Translations under genes and position numbers: made by a program
The notes under the pieces: generated by a model
Told to the model about the DNA's origin: nothing
The model's database searches: none
The model's input: the letters and a program-made list of their open reading frames with translations, nothing else
Source: Tachypleus tridentatus
Taxonomy: Eukaryota; Arthropoda; Merostomata; Xiphosura; Limulidae
Length of the DNA: 64,000 nucleotides
Assembly (NCBI RefSeq): GCF_004210375.1
Contig: NC_134825.1
Span: forward strand, 70,175,558-70,239,557
Reading direction: 5' to 3'
Part shown: positions 31,476 to 41,302 of the stretch, piece by piece
Position numbering within the stretch: the first letter of the stretch is position 1
Layout of the letters: each line of letters starts with the position of its first letter

Positions 31476-31792
31476 TGATATATCTACTATAAAATACTTA
31501 AATTAATATAAATCCCTAGTTTGACTTTACTAAAATTGGTAAACGCTGTATATATGGAGTGAAAATAGAAATTTTTTGTTCGAAAACATAATGTAGACAC
31601 CACTTCCAGCCTTGTTTCTTTACTTTCTTAGAACCCCTAGTTTTTGGCTGGAAAATATAATATTTACATTTGGATTCAACGTTTTTCTGCATTCTTTTAA
31701 TGGTCCCTATTTCTCCTTTTCCAATTAACAGTTTTTACTGATCTTGTTCCAAAATGTATCTGACTCTGATCTTGTTGTTTAGAATTGCTTGT
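31476..31792 (+). repeat. Second, tRNA-less block D
   Basis: Starts within TCTACTATAAAATACTTAAA and keeps GACACCACTTCCAGCCTTGT and GGCTGGAAAATATAATATTT. After about 31,690 comes LINE 5' boundary-like text (CTGATCTTGTTGTTTAGAAT). No tRNA precedes this D copy, so it marks a broken unit junction. Confidence 0.65.
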
Positions 31793-32062
31793 TTGTTTCG
31801 AATTTCTCGCAAATTACATGAGGGCTATCTGCGGTAGCCGTCTCTAATTTAGCAGTGTAAGACTAGAGGGAAGTTCAGCTTGTCATCACCAACCACCGCC
31901 AACTCTTAGGCTACTCTTTTACCAAGGAATAATGGGATTGATTTATCACATCATAACGGTCCCGCCACTGAAAGGGCGAACATGTGTGGTGTAACGGGGA
32001 TTCGAACCCCTGACCCTCAGATTACGATTCGACTGCTTCAACAATTGACCACGTCTCGGAAA
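31793..32062 (-). mobile_element. Old SINE A next to block R
   Basis: Minus-strand copy with CTTCCCTCTAGTCTTACACT read inversely and a head ACGTGGTCAATTGTTGAAGC. Followed directly by R. Confidence 0.8.
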
Positions 32063-32789
32063 GCGTTCTGCTTCAAGAGTGAATAAAACAAAAATTAAGA
32101 GTAGCCAATTGGTTTTTTTATTTATTGCTTTTTAAATTTATATATTTTATGGTGTTACAGCCTTCAAAGTACATAATTATGCTCGTGATTTATGGCACGA
32201 GCACCTTTTTTTACTGACGTCACAACAGTACAAATTGCAACGGTAAGCGTCCTTTATGTGACATTTTAGATTCTAATGACTGGCCCGGAAGACAACACAT
32301 TAGTGTAGAGTTGTGCGAATGGGTTATTCCTTCAGGTGACTCCTTCAGGCGGTCTTGTCATCTTGCAGGTGCGTCGCCGGAATAAACGTTTTCGGCAAGA
32401 AAAAAAGTCGGTGGTAAAATTCCTAAGAAATGAATTATCTTTATAGACATTCCGATCTGAGAGCGGTAATTTTAATGAAGAAATATTTTTAGAACTATAA
32501 GGACCATATTTTATAAAAGTGATATTCTGTAATGGTAAGTAAATCTAGTGTATTGATATCATTGTGCTATCATTTTTCACTTAATTTTGTTACTATTACG
32601 AAGCAGAAGAATAACACGGAAAAGGTTTTAGTTATTTGTTGAAGTAAACTGATTAAGGTATAATTATATCAATAATTTTATTGATAATCTGAAACACCTT
32701 CTGAACGCATAAACTTTTTAATCGATTTAGATACTTTTAAACTTTGATGTTTCGTAAGTAAGGGTAGCCTAATAAACGAGAGACGGCGT
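32063..32789 (+). repeat. Blocks R and partial E
   Basis: R (to about 32,490) has GACTGGCCCGGAAGACAACA and GACATTCCGATCTGAGAGCG. The E part stops near 32,760 at GATTTAGATACTTTTAAACT. The rest of E, the SINE B and the tRNA of the regular unit are absent here. Confidence 0.65.
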
Positions 32790-32916
32790 TTGTATTTTCT
32801 TATTACAAAGCCACATCGGACTCTCTGCTGAACCTACTGAGGTGAATCGAACCCCTGACTTTAGCTTTGTAAGTACGTAGACATACCGTTGTATTAGCGG
32901 GGGAAGTGAAAGAAGG
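32790..32916 (-). mobile_element. SINE C (tRNA-headed), minus strand
   Basis: Read on the minus strand: CCCCCGCTAATACAACGGTA, then GTCAGGGGTTCGATTCACC (B box), then a tail AGCAGAGAGTCCGATGTGGC and TTTGTAATAAGAAAATAC. The family differs from A and B in its head but has a related tail. Confidence 0.8.
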
Positions 32917-32944
32917 AATCAACTATAAAATTTTAACAGTTTGA

Positions 32945-33206
32945 ATTATATATCTATCACGTTATAACTGCCCCAATGTTAAAGGGCGAGCATATTTGGT
33001 GTAACGGGGATTCGAACCTGCGACCCGAAGGCCCCAGTGGCTCGGCGGTATGTCTGCGGACTTACAACGCTAAAATATGGGTTTCGATATCCGTGGTGGG
33101 CAGAGCACAGATAGCCCATTGTGTAGCTTTGTGCTTAATTCAAAACAACAAGAACAACAACAACAACAGCGACCCTGAGATTAAGAATTGAGTGTTTTAA
33201 CTGGTC
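32945..33206 (-). mobile_element. SINE A head half, carrying SINE B
   Basis: Only the head half is kept (GTTATAACTGCCCCAATGTT, then GGGGATTCGAACCTGCGACC). It is split at the B box by a SINE B and ends near ACTGGTCAAAT. Old, with many substitutions. Confidence 0.8.
33027..33168 (+). mobile_element. SINE B inserted into SINE A
   Basis: Flanked by the perfect 7-bp repeat GCGACCC (33,020-33,026 and 33,169-33,175), which occurs once in an unsplit SINE A. Head CCCCAGTGGCTCGGCGGTAT, tail GCACAGATAGCCCATTGTGT, then (CAA)n. The same event is at 61,061. Confidence 0.93.
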
Positions 33207-33963
33207 AAATGAGTCTGAGATTACCAGTGAAAAATAGCAGCTGAATTAATTATAAATTTATAATTTACTTTGAGGCTGCTAATTTAAAAAAACCGGTAAT
33301 TGATTTCTGTACTTTTAACCTTCTTCCCTGTGTTTGACAAATATTTTGGGCCCTCATTAGCGGCTGGATTGCATTATTTATGAAGAATGAACTAATGATA
33401 TGGAAAAAAGTAGTGGTTATGAGTTCACTCTGTTCTGCTTAATAGTGCCTGATCAAACAAAAATATATTAAGTTAAAGGATGCAGGTCTTTATAGCAATT
33501 TCTTTATTTGTGTTTATTTAGATTAATATAAAATATCGCTTGAAGGTTTGTTTATTTATATAAGTAAGATAGTGCATTAGTTAAAATTATTTTAAATACT
33601 GATGTTGTATTATGAGCTTCAAAATATCGATAGATGCAGTGAACTGAAATAGCTTTCCATGTTTTTGAATTTTACATTAAAATGTAACGAAACAGAGTTT
33701 ATAGACAAAGTTCTACTTGCTTTTTTTTCCGTTTCGGAAGTTATCTTCCAGTTGTTTATATCTCTTGAAACAATAAGATGTTAAATATTCACAACTTTGT
33801 CCAATGTTTGTTTGTTTGTATACTGTTAAATATTGATGTCATTGTTTACATGTATGGAGTAGTTACTAAGTAAATGTCCAAGCAGTAACACAGAAGATAG
33901 ATGTGACCGGATAAATATACACGAGTTGTTTTTCTGGTCCATATAAGTTGTTATGAGAATCTG
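33207..33963. other. No gene recognised
   Basis: AT-rich DNA, duplicated at 61,241-61,990. No element ends and no frame of note. Confidence 0.45.
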
Positions 33964-34062
33964 TGCCTCCCGCTAGTACCCCGGTAAGTCTCCGGATTCA
34001 CAACGGTGGGCTCGGCAGATAGTCCGATGTGGTTTTACTATAAGAAGAACACACACATATCT
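33964..34062 (+). mobile_element. SINE C, internally deleted
   Basis: GCCTCCCGCTAGTACCCCGG head and AACGGTGGGCTCGGCAGATA joined, so the B-box part is missing. The tail is GTCCGATGTGGTTTTACTAT then AACACACACA. Confidence 0.75.
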
Positions 34063-34099
34063 GTTTGGTATAAAAGAGTTTGTTTTTGGTATAGTCTTT

Positions 34100-35075
34100 T
34101 GTGAAATAATTTAAAGCTTCGTTCATACAATTTATCTGTGCTTGGTGAGGATGGAGTCCACACGCGCCAGAAATTATAGATCGTCAAATTGTTCGACTGT
34201 TCAGAAATGGTATGAAGCAAACTGAAATTTTCAGAACACCTCAGTGTACTGTTTCCAGAATCCTAGAACGTCTCGGATTACAGGAAACGCTGTTTCAAAA
34301 AGTATAGTGGTAAACGTCGGAAATTGTTACCTGAGATTATCGTATTTTGGTGATTTTAACACATCAAGGTTAAAAGACGTCTTGCAACCCATTAAGACAG
34401 GAATAGCATGAACACGTTTATTACAGGGTATTCAAAACAACTTGAATAGGAAGCCGACTAAACAAGATTATTTTGCAAGAACGGTTGTCTGAAAACCGAT
34501 ATTAACCAGAATTCACAGCTCTCGCCGTGCTACTTAGCCAAAACGGCATGCCAACTTACAGTTATGACACTGGCGACATGCCAACTTACAGTTATGACAC
34601 TGGCGACATGCCAGCTTACAGTTATGACACTGGCGGCATGTCATCTTTTTACGGGAGGTGGCGCAGAACATGTTTGAGCAGTTATTGATTATGGGAGATA
34701 AACCGCTCTTCATATCTTCCGGAGAAACACCAATGATGCCTTCTAAAGGCATAATGTGAAGACAATATTTCTGCCATATGCTAGGGAAAGGTTTAGCAAT
34801 AATTTGTGATCCAGGATCACAATGCCAATGCCCACACTGATTGTACCGTACAGGATTATCTCGACTGGGAGAACGTTACAATAATGGTATGGCCATCAAA
34901 GTCTCCAGGTTGTAATTTCATTGAAAACTGTTGAGCAGAACTGAGCCTTAAAATTTCTAACCACAACCAGCTACTGTAGCTGAGTTACACCACTTTCTAG
35001 TGACAAATTGGGATGAAATCACAGTGGTTTATATCAATAACCTCATCGACAGCATGCCACGTCATCTTTGGAGGT
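34100..35075 (+). mobile_element. Second Tc1-like transposon relic, copy 1
   Basis: A family distinct from the other two Tc1-like elements. Coding-like text: PEIIDRQIVRLFRNGMKQTE with TPQCTVSRILERLGLQ (helix-turn-helix), later WPSKSP..NFIENC (E motif, about 34,890-34,935) and a C-terminal LVTNWDEITVVYINNLIDSM. The first catalytic region (SEESCLWLVKAGGRIRVH in the sister copy) is deleted here, and a 30-bp tandem repeat lies beside the deletion. I could not define its inverted repeats. Confidence 0.75.
34545..34634. repeat. 30-bp tandem repeat, three copies
   Basis: Unit GACATGCCAACTTACAGTTA plus TGACACTGGC, repeated three times with a fourth started (GGCATGTC). The unit is ten codons long. 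It lies inside the Tc1-like relic. The duplicate locus (62,576) has two units. Confidence 0.92.
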
Positions 35076-35596
35076 GAGTAGAATAAGAGGAGGACCAAGT
35101 ACTTTATGTTAAATATGAACTGATATAAGATTATAAACGCTCTTGATAATAACTTGATATTATATTTTGTTTTGGTAAGGTTTTGTTTTGATAGGTAAAG
35201 TTCTGAATTACACATCTTTCTGCAGGTGTCTGATAAAATTGTTTGCTTTTCTAATAAATCGATGATGATGTGTCTAGAACTTGTCTCATTATACAGATTA
35301 TATACTTAGATGTTTAATACAATGTTTTCAGCTTGACATATTAAGTTTATTTATATTCCATCTTAATAATAACTATCCTATTCGTTGCAAAATATACAAA
35401 CATTTTGGTCAAGACTGTATTTCAAGTTTAGATTTCTGTGAAATATTTCAGAATAAAGTAACTACCAATCCCAAGATGAAATATTTTTTAGATTTATGTT
35501 TAATTATACGCAGTTCGGATAAAGTTATATTAATTTGTAATCTGAAACCTCTGGACAATTACCTACACTACTAAGAAGATGGAGAGGAAGTTGGAA
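35076..35596. other. No gene recognised
   Basis: AT-rich DNA. The frame 35,281-35,574 (97 codons) has no recognised motif and is less open in the duplicate near 63.4 kb, where a small insertion (TTTCTCAGC) shifts it, so it is unlikely to be coding. Confidence 0.45.
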
Positions 35597-36240
35597 AATT
35601 TTGCGTAAAACTATACACATGAAATTTGCGTATAACCGTTCCTAATTTGGAGTACAAAGGAATCACTTCAAAGTGATAACTCATATAAAATTAAAGGATA
35701 CCAATATGTATCCTATATACAGTTATAGGATATCATTATGTATGATATATACAGCTAATAAGTTGTATTTCAGTTATCTAATAATTTATAATATTGAATT
35801 GAGAGGCGTAACTTGTTTCATAACAGAGATTTTGGCATTGTTGAAGTTATAATATTAGAAATTTCGATTACACTTTATTGTTCAGAATAATATATATCAT
35901 CTATAAAAATTCATTGTCAATATGCAAAATGCCAAGTTACGAAAAGAGTTCAACAATATAAAGTGGAGATTTCAGACAGATAAGTTGAGTTAGAAACAAT
36001 ATAGAAATTTTTTTGTACTTGTGTAATGTTAGTAGTGTAAGACTAGAGGGAAGGCAACGAGTTATCACCAACAACCGTCAACTCTTTGGCTACTCTTTTA
36101 CCAATGAAGAGTGGAATTGACCGTAACCTTAATACTCCCCACGGCTGAAAGGGCGAGCGTGTTTGGTGTATTGGGTATTCGAACTCGTGACCCTCAGATT
36201 ACGATTTGACTGCCTTAGCCACCTGACCACGTCTGTAAAA
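35597..36240 (-). mobile_element. SINE A split by a probable MITE
   Basis: The tail part (about 35,597-35,647, GTTCCTAATTTGG end) and the rest (36,023-36,240, TAGTAGTGTAAGACTAGAGG onward) lie on either side of a 375-bp stretch foreign to the SINE. The head on the minus strand is AGACGTGGTCAGGTGGCTAA, followed by R. Confidence 0.75.
35648..36022. mobile_element. Probable small MITE inside SINE A
   Basis: The stretch begins GAGTACAAAGGAAT and ends ATTTTTTTGTACTTGTG, so AGTACAAA pairs with TTTGTACT as short inverted ends. TAATTT on the left and TAATGT on the right may be the target duplication. It is AT-rich and non-coding, with a nearby palindrome GGATAC...GTATCC (about 35,697-35,714). The superfamily is unclear. 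Confidence 0.5.
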
Positions 36241-36485
36241 GCGTTCTGCTTCAATGGTAAATACAACCAAAATTAAGTGTAGACAATTGTTTTTTTATTT
36301 ATTGATTTTCAAATTTATATGTCTTAAGGTGTTACAACCTTCTGAGTTCATAATTATGCTGGTGATTTATGGCATGAGTACCTTTTTTAATGACGTCACA
36401 ACAGTACAAATTGCAACGGTAAGCGTCATTTATGTGACATTTTAGTTTCTCATGACTGGCTGGAAGACAACACATTAGTGTAGAG

Positions 36486-36580
36486 AAATATATATGTAAA
36501 ATCGGCTCGTTTGGGTTGAGAAAATATTTTACGTAGAAGAGCGAACAACGTTTCGACCTTCTTCGGTCATCGTCATGTTC
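36486..36580 (-). mobile_element. 95-bp Penelope-like end fragment with target duplication
   Basis: Flanked by the perfect 12-bp repeat ATTAGTGTAGAG (36,474-36,485 and 36,581-36,592) that occurs once in other R copies. The insert consists only of the non-coding end of the Penelope-like family: hammerhead-like motif, then CTCTTCTACGTAAAA, then CTCAACCCAAACGAGCCG and an AT-rich end. No coding sequence is present. It lacks the last 30 bases or so of the element at 19.29 kb. Confidence 0.9.
36541..36580 (-). ncRNA. Hammerhead-like motif in the 95-bp insert
   Basis: On the minus strand: GAAC arm, TGACGA core with an extra T, helix II GACC-GAAGAA-GGTC, conserved GAAAC, then GTT and the arm GTTCGC. 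The helix II and GAAA parts are the best preserved of the three copies, while the first core base is not C. The insertion begins exactly at the 5' arm. Confidence 0.6.
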
Positions 36581-37394
36581 ATTAGTGTAGAGTTGTGTGA
36601 GTGGTTAAAATAGGTGATCCTTCCAGGCTGTCTTTGGTCTCTGTTCATTGAGTTTATCGTGTCATCTTACACGCACATTACTGGAATAAAATCTTTCGGC
36701 AAAGAAACATCACGTTGATAAAATGACAAAGAAAATGCCTTTAGACATTTTATAGACATCTTTATAGACATTCCGATCTCAGGGAGCGATAACTTTTAAG
36801 GAAGAAATGAGTTTAGAACTAAAACTATGTAATAAAAGTGATATGCTAGAATTGTAAGTAAATCTAGTATGTTGATATCATTGTGATATCATTTATAATT
36901 TAATATTGTTACAATTACAAAGAAAAAGAATAACACGGAAAAAGTTTTAGTTATTTGTTCAAGAACATTTGTTAATGCTTTTCCTTAGTATAATTATATG
37001 AATAATTTAATTGGATTATCTCAAATACCTTCTAAACGAGCTAAATTTTCATCGATTTCGATATTTTTATACTTTGAAGTTTTGTCCGTAAGGGCAACAT
37101 AACAAACGAGAGGTGGAATCCAGTTCCAAATTTTACTAGTTTGAATGTTAAAATACGAAATCCAACTGAGAGGATGGAACTCATAACATTTGGGTTACTA
37201 GACCAACACTCTACTACTGATTTTAAAATTTATGCTTGCATTTTAAATATATGATTTATAGAGAGTAATATTTACCTTACGTAAGTGTTAACATAATTAA
37301 GAGGCTTCTTGTACAGGTGATGCATATAACACAATGAAATAACAACAATATTCATATTGAATCATAATCAATGCTTGAACACAATTGAACTATT

Positions 37395-37530
37395 ATATGT
37401 GTCGCCTCCACTAGTAGCACAGCGGAATGTCTTGCAATAACAAAAACCGGGTTTCCATACCCATGGTGGGTGGAGCACAGACAGTCCGCGGTGTCGCTTT
37501 ACGCTTAATTTAAAACAACAACTATTATAT
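37395..37530 (+). mobile_element. Degraded SINE B upstream of tRNA-Thr copy 4
   Basis: CCTCCACTAGTAGCACAGCG head, CGGGTTTCCATACCCATGG, GGAGCACAGACAGTCCGCGG and AACAACAAC tail. It sits as at 29.66 kb. Confidence 0.75.
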
Positions 37531-37720
37531 ATCTGAACAGAGGAGAAAACAGTACAATACCTTACTGTTGGAAATGTTGTCGAAGAGATGTTCTTAATAT
37601 TATATTTTTTTCACGTGTGATCGTTTTAACAATGCTAAATTAATTCACTGAACAATAAGCGAATATTCAAAAACTGTAGAAGATTAAAGAGAAAGAATGC
37701 GTTTTAAAAAATATGTATAA

Positions 37721-37791
37721 GCCATCATAGCTCAGGGTAGAGCACTGGTCTTGTAAACCAGGAGTCGTGAGTTCGAACCTCACTGGTGGCT
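37721..37791 (+). tRNA. tRNA-Thr-TGT: tRNA-Thr(TGT), copy 4, intact
   Basis: The best-formed TGT member. Acceptor GCCATCA/TGGTGGC, D arm GCTC-AGGGTA-GAGC (loop one base shorter than in copy 6), anticodon arm CTGGT-CTTGTAA-ACCAG, T arm GTGAG-TTCGAAC-CTCAC, discriminator T, no CCA. Internal promoter boxes are good (TAGCTCAGGG and AGTTCGAACCT). A TTTT stretch about 20 bp downstream could end Pol III transcription. It would read ACA and, by wobble, other Thr codons. Confidence 0.92.
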
Positions 37792-37899
37792 TGTATAACT
37801 TGACGGATGCTTTTATTTTCATCAACTGCAATTGAACAAAATAACATAATAATGTTTTACGATAAATATAGCGATACATTATTTTTCATATAATTTAAA

Positions 37900-38227
37900 T
37901 TATCAATAAAAGCGACATTGTTATTCAAAAAATTAAGCTGAGTTTTCTCTGCTCCTATTAATTTTGTACGGCTTGTGGAAATCAATATTTCCAAAACTGC
38001 TTGAAGAATAATCCTGTTCTGGATATATCTATTATAAAATTCTTGAATTAATATAAATCTCTAGTTTGACTTCATTAAAATCGATAAATGCTGTAGACAT
38101 GGAGGAAAAACAGAATTTTTTTGTTCGAAAACATAATGTAGACACTACTTCCAACCCTGTTTCTTTACTTTCTGAGAGCCCCTAGATTTGGGCTGGAAAT
38201 TATATGTGCATATGGATTGAACGTTTG
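37900..38227 (+). repeat. Block D after tRNA copy 4
   Basis: Ends at ATATGGATTGAACG, exactly where the 3' end of the minus-strand LINE copy C begins (TTTGGGTATATATGTATGTG). This junction shows that the LINE entered next to D in the ancestral unit. Confidence 0.78.
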
Positions 38228-38485
38228 GGTATATATGTATGTGTACCCAGGAAGGTCAGTTGCACTGGACCTTTTCCTCTTTTTTTTTTTTTTTGTTAGA
38301 GTGAAATGTTTAGTATATTAAAAATTATTATATGAGGATTAGAGTAACCCATATTTACTCAGACCCCCTTCGGGGTAATGTCCATGTATTTTGCACTATC
38401 AGTTCCTTCACTAATGTCTCGCTCATAGGTGGCATGTTTTTATTTTAGTATTTATTATTATTATGTATGTATATATATATTATAT

Positions 38486-38612
38486 TTGCCCCCCCGCTAG
38501 TATAGCGGTGTGTCTTCGGATTTAAACAAAACCGCTAAAACCAGGGATTCGATTTCCCTTGATCGGCTAAGCAGATAGCCCCTTGTGGCTTTGTGATAAG
38601 AAAATACACATA
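38486..38612 (+). mobile_element. SINE C in the LINE 3' UTR
   Basis: GCCCCCCCGCTAGTATAGCG head, AGGGATTCGATTTCCCTTGA B box, GCAGATAGCCCCTTGTGGCT tail, TTTGTGATAAGAAAATACAC end. This is the most complete plus-strand member of the family. Confidence 0.85.
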
Positions 38613-38730
38613 CTCATTTTATTTTTATTTATTTATTTTCATTATTTCTTTATTTTTAAAATAATTTTATGTTAATAATCTAATTTGTCAAATAATCGGG
38701 AGAGGTGTTTAGGACTCTCTTTATCACATA

Positions 38731-39630
38731 CGAGGGCTGTTCACAAAGTACTCGGACTGACGTCATAAAACAAAATGTACTTTATTTAGAAGTTACAGGT
38801 CTGGGACCCCTTCAAGGTACTCTCCTCCCCAACGCACACACTTATCCCAACGGTGTTTCCACTTGTTGAAACAGTCCTGGTCCGCTTCTTTTGTAATGTC
38901 CTCCAGCTCCTTCGTCGCATTTGCCTTAATCTCGGGAATCGTCTCAAATCTTCTTCCTTTCAAGGGTCTTTTGAGTTTGGGGAACAAGAAAACATTGCAA
39001 GGAGCAAGGTCAGGTGAGTAGGGGGGGAGAACAGTGATCGAGTGTTTGGCCAAAAACGCACGAGTTCTGAGGCACAAATTTCGCAGCAACGCGGTGCATC
39101 TTCAATTTTTCGGTCAAAATCTCGTAACAAGATCCAACTGATATCCCAAACTCTTCAGCAAGCTCCCTAACAGTCAGACGTCGATTTTCCCGCACCAGGG
39201 TGTTGATTTTGTCGACGTGTGGGTCGTCAGTTGACGTGGAAGGACGTCCAGGACGCTCATCATCTTCAATGGACTGTCGACCATCCTTAAAACGTTCATG
39301 CCACTTGAAACATGCCGTACGCTTCATAGCAACATCACCGTAAGCCGTGTTAAGCATAGCAAAAGTTTCAGTCGCAGATTTTCCAAGTTTAACACAAATT
39401 TTCACAGCAAGTCGTTGCTCCTTCAGGTCATTCATTCTGAAATCCACCAAACGAAAAATCGCACTTCACTTAAAACCGCGTAGCTAATACACAAATGAAG
39501 ATATCTGCAATCGGGAAATGGCGTCGTAATCAGCTGATCTGTGCAAACCTAGCGACAGCATGCGGATTCCACTGGAACCAACTGGAGCCGCGTAATTCAA
39601 ACAGTCCGCGTATTTTTTGAACAGACCTCG
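38731..39630 (-). mobile_element. Mariner transposon with internally deleted transposase
   Basis: A 900-bp element with inverted ends (CGAGGGCTGTTCACAAAGTA and inverse CGAGGTCTGTTCAAAAAATA, then CGGACTG) and TA outside both (38,729-38,730, 39,631-39,632). Minus-strand frames give the N-terminal domain (39,450-39,055: AVKICVKLGKSATETFAMLN, FKWHERFKDGRQSIEDDERP, GRPSTST, then the second helix-turn-helix RRLTVRELAEEFGISVGS) and the C-terminal part (39,089-38,793: PPYSPDLAPCNVFLFPKLKR). The third D is present (YSPDLAP). The part with the first two catalytic aspartates is deleted, so it cannot transpose itself. The LINE continues on both sides. Confidence 0.92.
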
Positions 39631-40130
39631 TATGCAATACCTATCGAGTTCGCATAATAGTTCACTTTTTCTCCAAATTTTACCGAATAATTTTATTTTA
39701 CTAGGTAGGATCTATCTACTATTGTTTGTGTATTTGAATATTTATGCATAAACTTTGAAGTGGTTTTGGGTACTCTATATGCTGTCCTATGTAGTATATT
39801 CTATAATGACTCTAGTTTGGCTGATTGGTCGATAACTGTTTGGTTTATTGGCTGGCATACCTTCTTTATGAAACATGAATGTATAAGCTTACTTCCCAGA
39901 GTAACCAGGGTAAAAGGATAAATGAAAAATTGCTTATAGATGATCAAATAATTTCAAAGTGCCTTTTTTGAAGATAATTGCTTGTTTGCCGTCAGTTTCT
40001 GGTGATTTGTTTTTGGTATTCTTAGCTGCTTGTTTGAGTTTTGTTAATGCAAATTTTTGGTAAGCATTACATTATGATAGTCATTTATGTTATTGGTGTT
40101 ATTGTAGTTAGTATTGATTGGGAAAATGTT

Positions 40131-40262
40131 GTTTTGTTGTTTGTTGTTGTGTTGAATTACGCACAAAGGTACACAATGAGTTACGTGTGCTCTGCCCGCC
40201 GCGGATATCGAAACCCGGTTTCAGGCGTTGTAAATGCGCAGGCATACCGGAGGGGGCTGTTT
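40131..40262 (-). mobile_element. SINE B in the LINE linker
   Basis: Minus-strand copy with the (CAA)n end at 40,131 and the head GCCCCCTCCGGTATGCCTGC on the right. GAAAATGT and GAAAATAT flank it as a likely degraded target duplication. The LINE at 30.55 kb lacks it. Confidence 0.85.
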
Positions 40263-41302
40263 TGAAAATATGGGCTTTCTAATTCTGTGTTATTTGTTAC
40301 GTTATTGTTTACTCTATTGTAAAAATAGGTGTTCACGTCTGGGTCGTTGTGTTTTGAAAGTGTTTTGTAGTTCTTGTCTGAAGGCTTCTGCTTTTTCTTT
40401 GTTGGTGTGCGCTAATGTGTTATTTTATTCTGCTGTTGGGTATTTTCTTGTTGTGGCTTCTTTGATGAGTCTTTATAGGTGCGACCGAAACTTTCTAGGA
40501 TCGTTTTTTTTTTTTTTTCGTTTAGTTGGAAGCAAATGTTATCCGATTTTTCTTCGTTTAACAATATAATTTCTGGTCTGATTTTATTTCTCATACTGCT
40601 TATTTGTGTTTTTATTTCTTTGTCTCTTGTTGCCATGATCTGTCTATTTAATTGTCTTTTTTCTGTTTTATTAGTTGTTTGTTCGATTTCCATGCGTTAT
40701 TTATAGTTTTATGTTGTTCGTATGGTACAGTATCCGATGCTGGTTTTGGTAGGCACTCTGTGATTATTTGACTATAACTATCAACTTTTACTTTGTTGTT
40801 GGCTGTATGCTCAACATTTTCTGGTAATATGTTGTCTAATTCTTTCTGATATTCTTGGCAATTAGCTTAATTGTATTTGAATTTGTCTTGTTTAAAGGTT
40901 ACATCTTTATGGGGATCGAGATCGAAGGTACACCATATTGGAAGAAGATCACTGTCAAAATCTTTTCTCACATTAAAATTTTATAACTTTTGTTTGATAT
41001 TAAAGAATGTGAGGCAGAAGTCTAAGATATCTCTTGTATTTATAGCGTACGTAGTATGCGTAGGTGTACTGTCGTTTATTACGGCTATATTATTTTCATC
41101 AATGAATTGCAATAGATGTCTTCCGTTTGTGTTGGTGGATTTACGTCCAAAGTTTTATATTCACCATTCAGATCACCTATTACAATTGTATATGGTTGTG
41201 GGAAAAGATATTGTGGAATAGGTTTATGTCAATACATTAGGTTGGTGAACAATAAATACCTGCTTCTGTTATAATTGAATGGTTATCTAGCAGGATATCA
41301 AT

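Larger units (their letters stand above)
20610..35990 (+). repeat. Segmental duplication, copy 1
   Basis: This stretch recurs in the same orientation at about 49,789-63,990. The coordinate offset is near 29.18 kb at the left and 28.03 kb from 28.0 kb onward. Shared details include the same SINE B inside the same Tc1-like transposon, the same deleted LINE, and the same SINE-in-SINE insertion. By eye the difference is about one to three percent. Copy 1 has about 1.09 kb (26.9-28.0 kb) that copy 2 lacks. Copy 2 has about 90 bp of Tc1-like sequence near 62.66-62.75 kb that copy 1 lacks. Confidence 0.92.
36241..37390 (+). repeat. Blocks R and E before tRNA copy 4
   Basis: R (to about 36,800) carries a 95-bp insertion at 36,486-36,580. 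E follows with TAACACGGAAAAAGTTTTAG and GGTTACTAGACCAACACTCT, and is shorter than at 28.7 kb. Confidence 0.7.

Noticed and set aside
34545-34634. Short regular repeats as a CRISPR array
   Set aside because: Units follow each other directly without spacers, inside a eukaryotic transposon relic.
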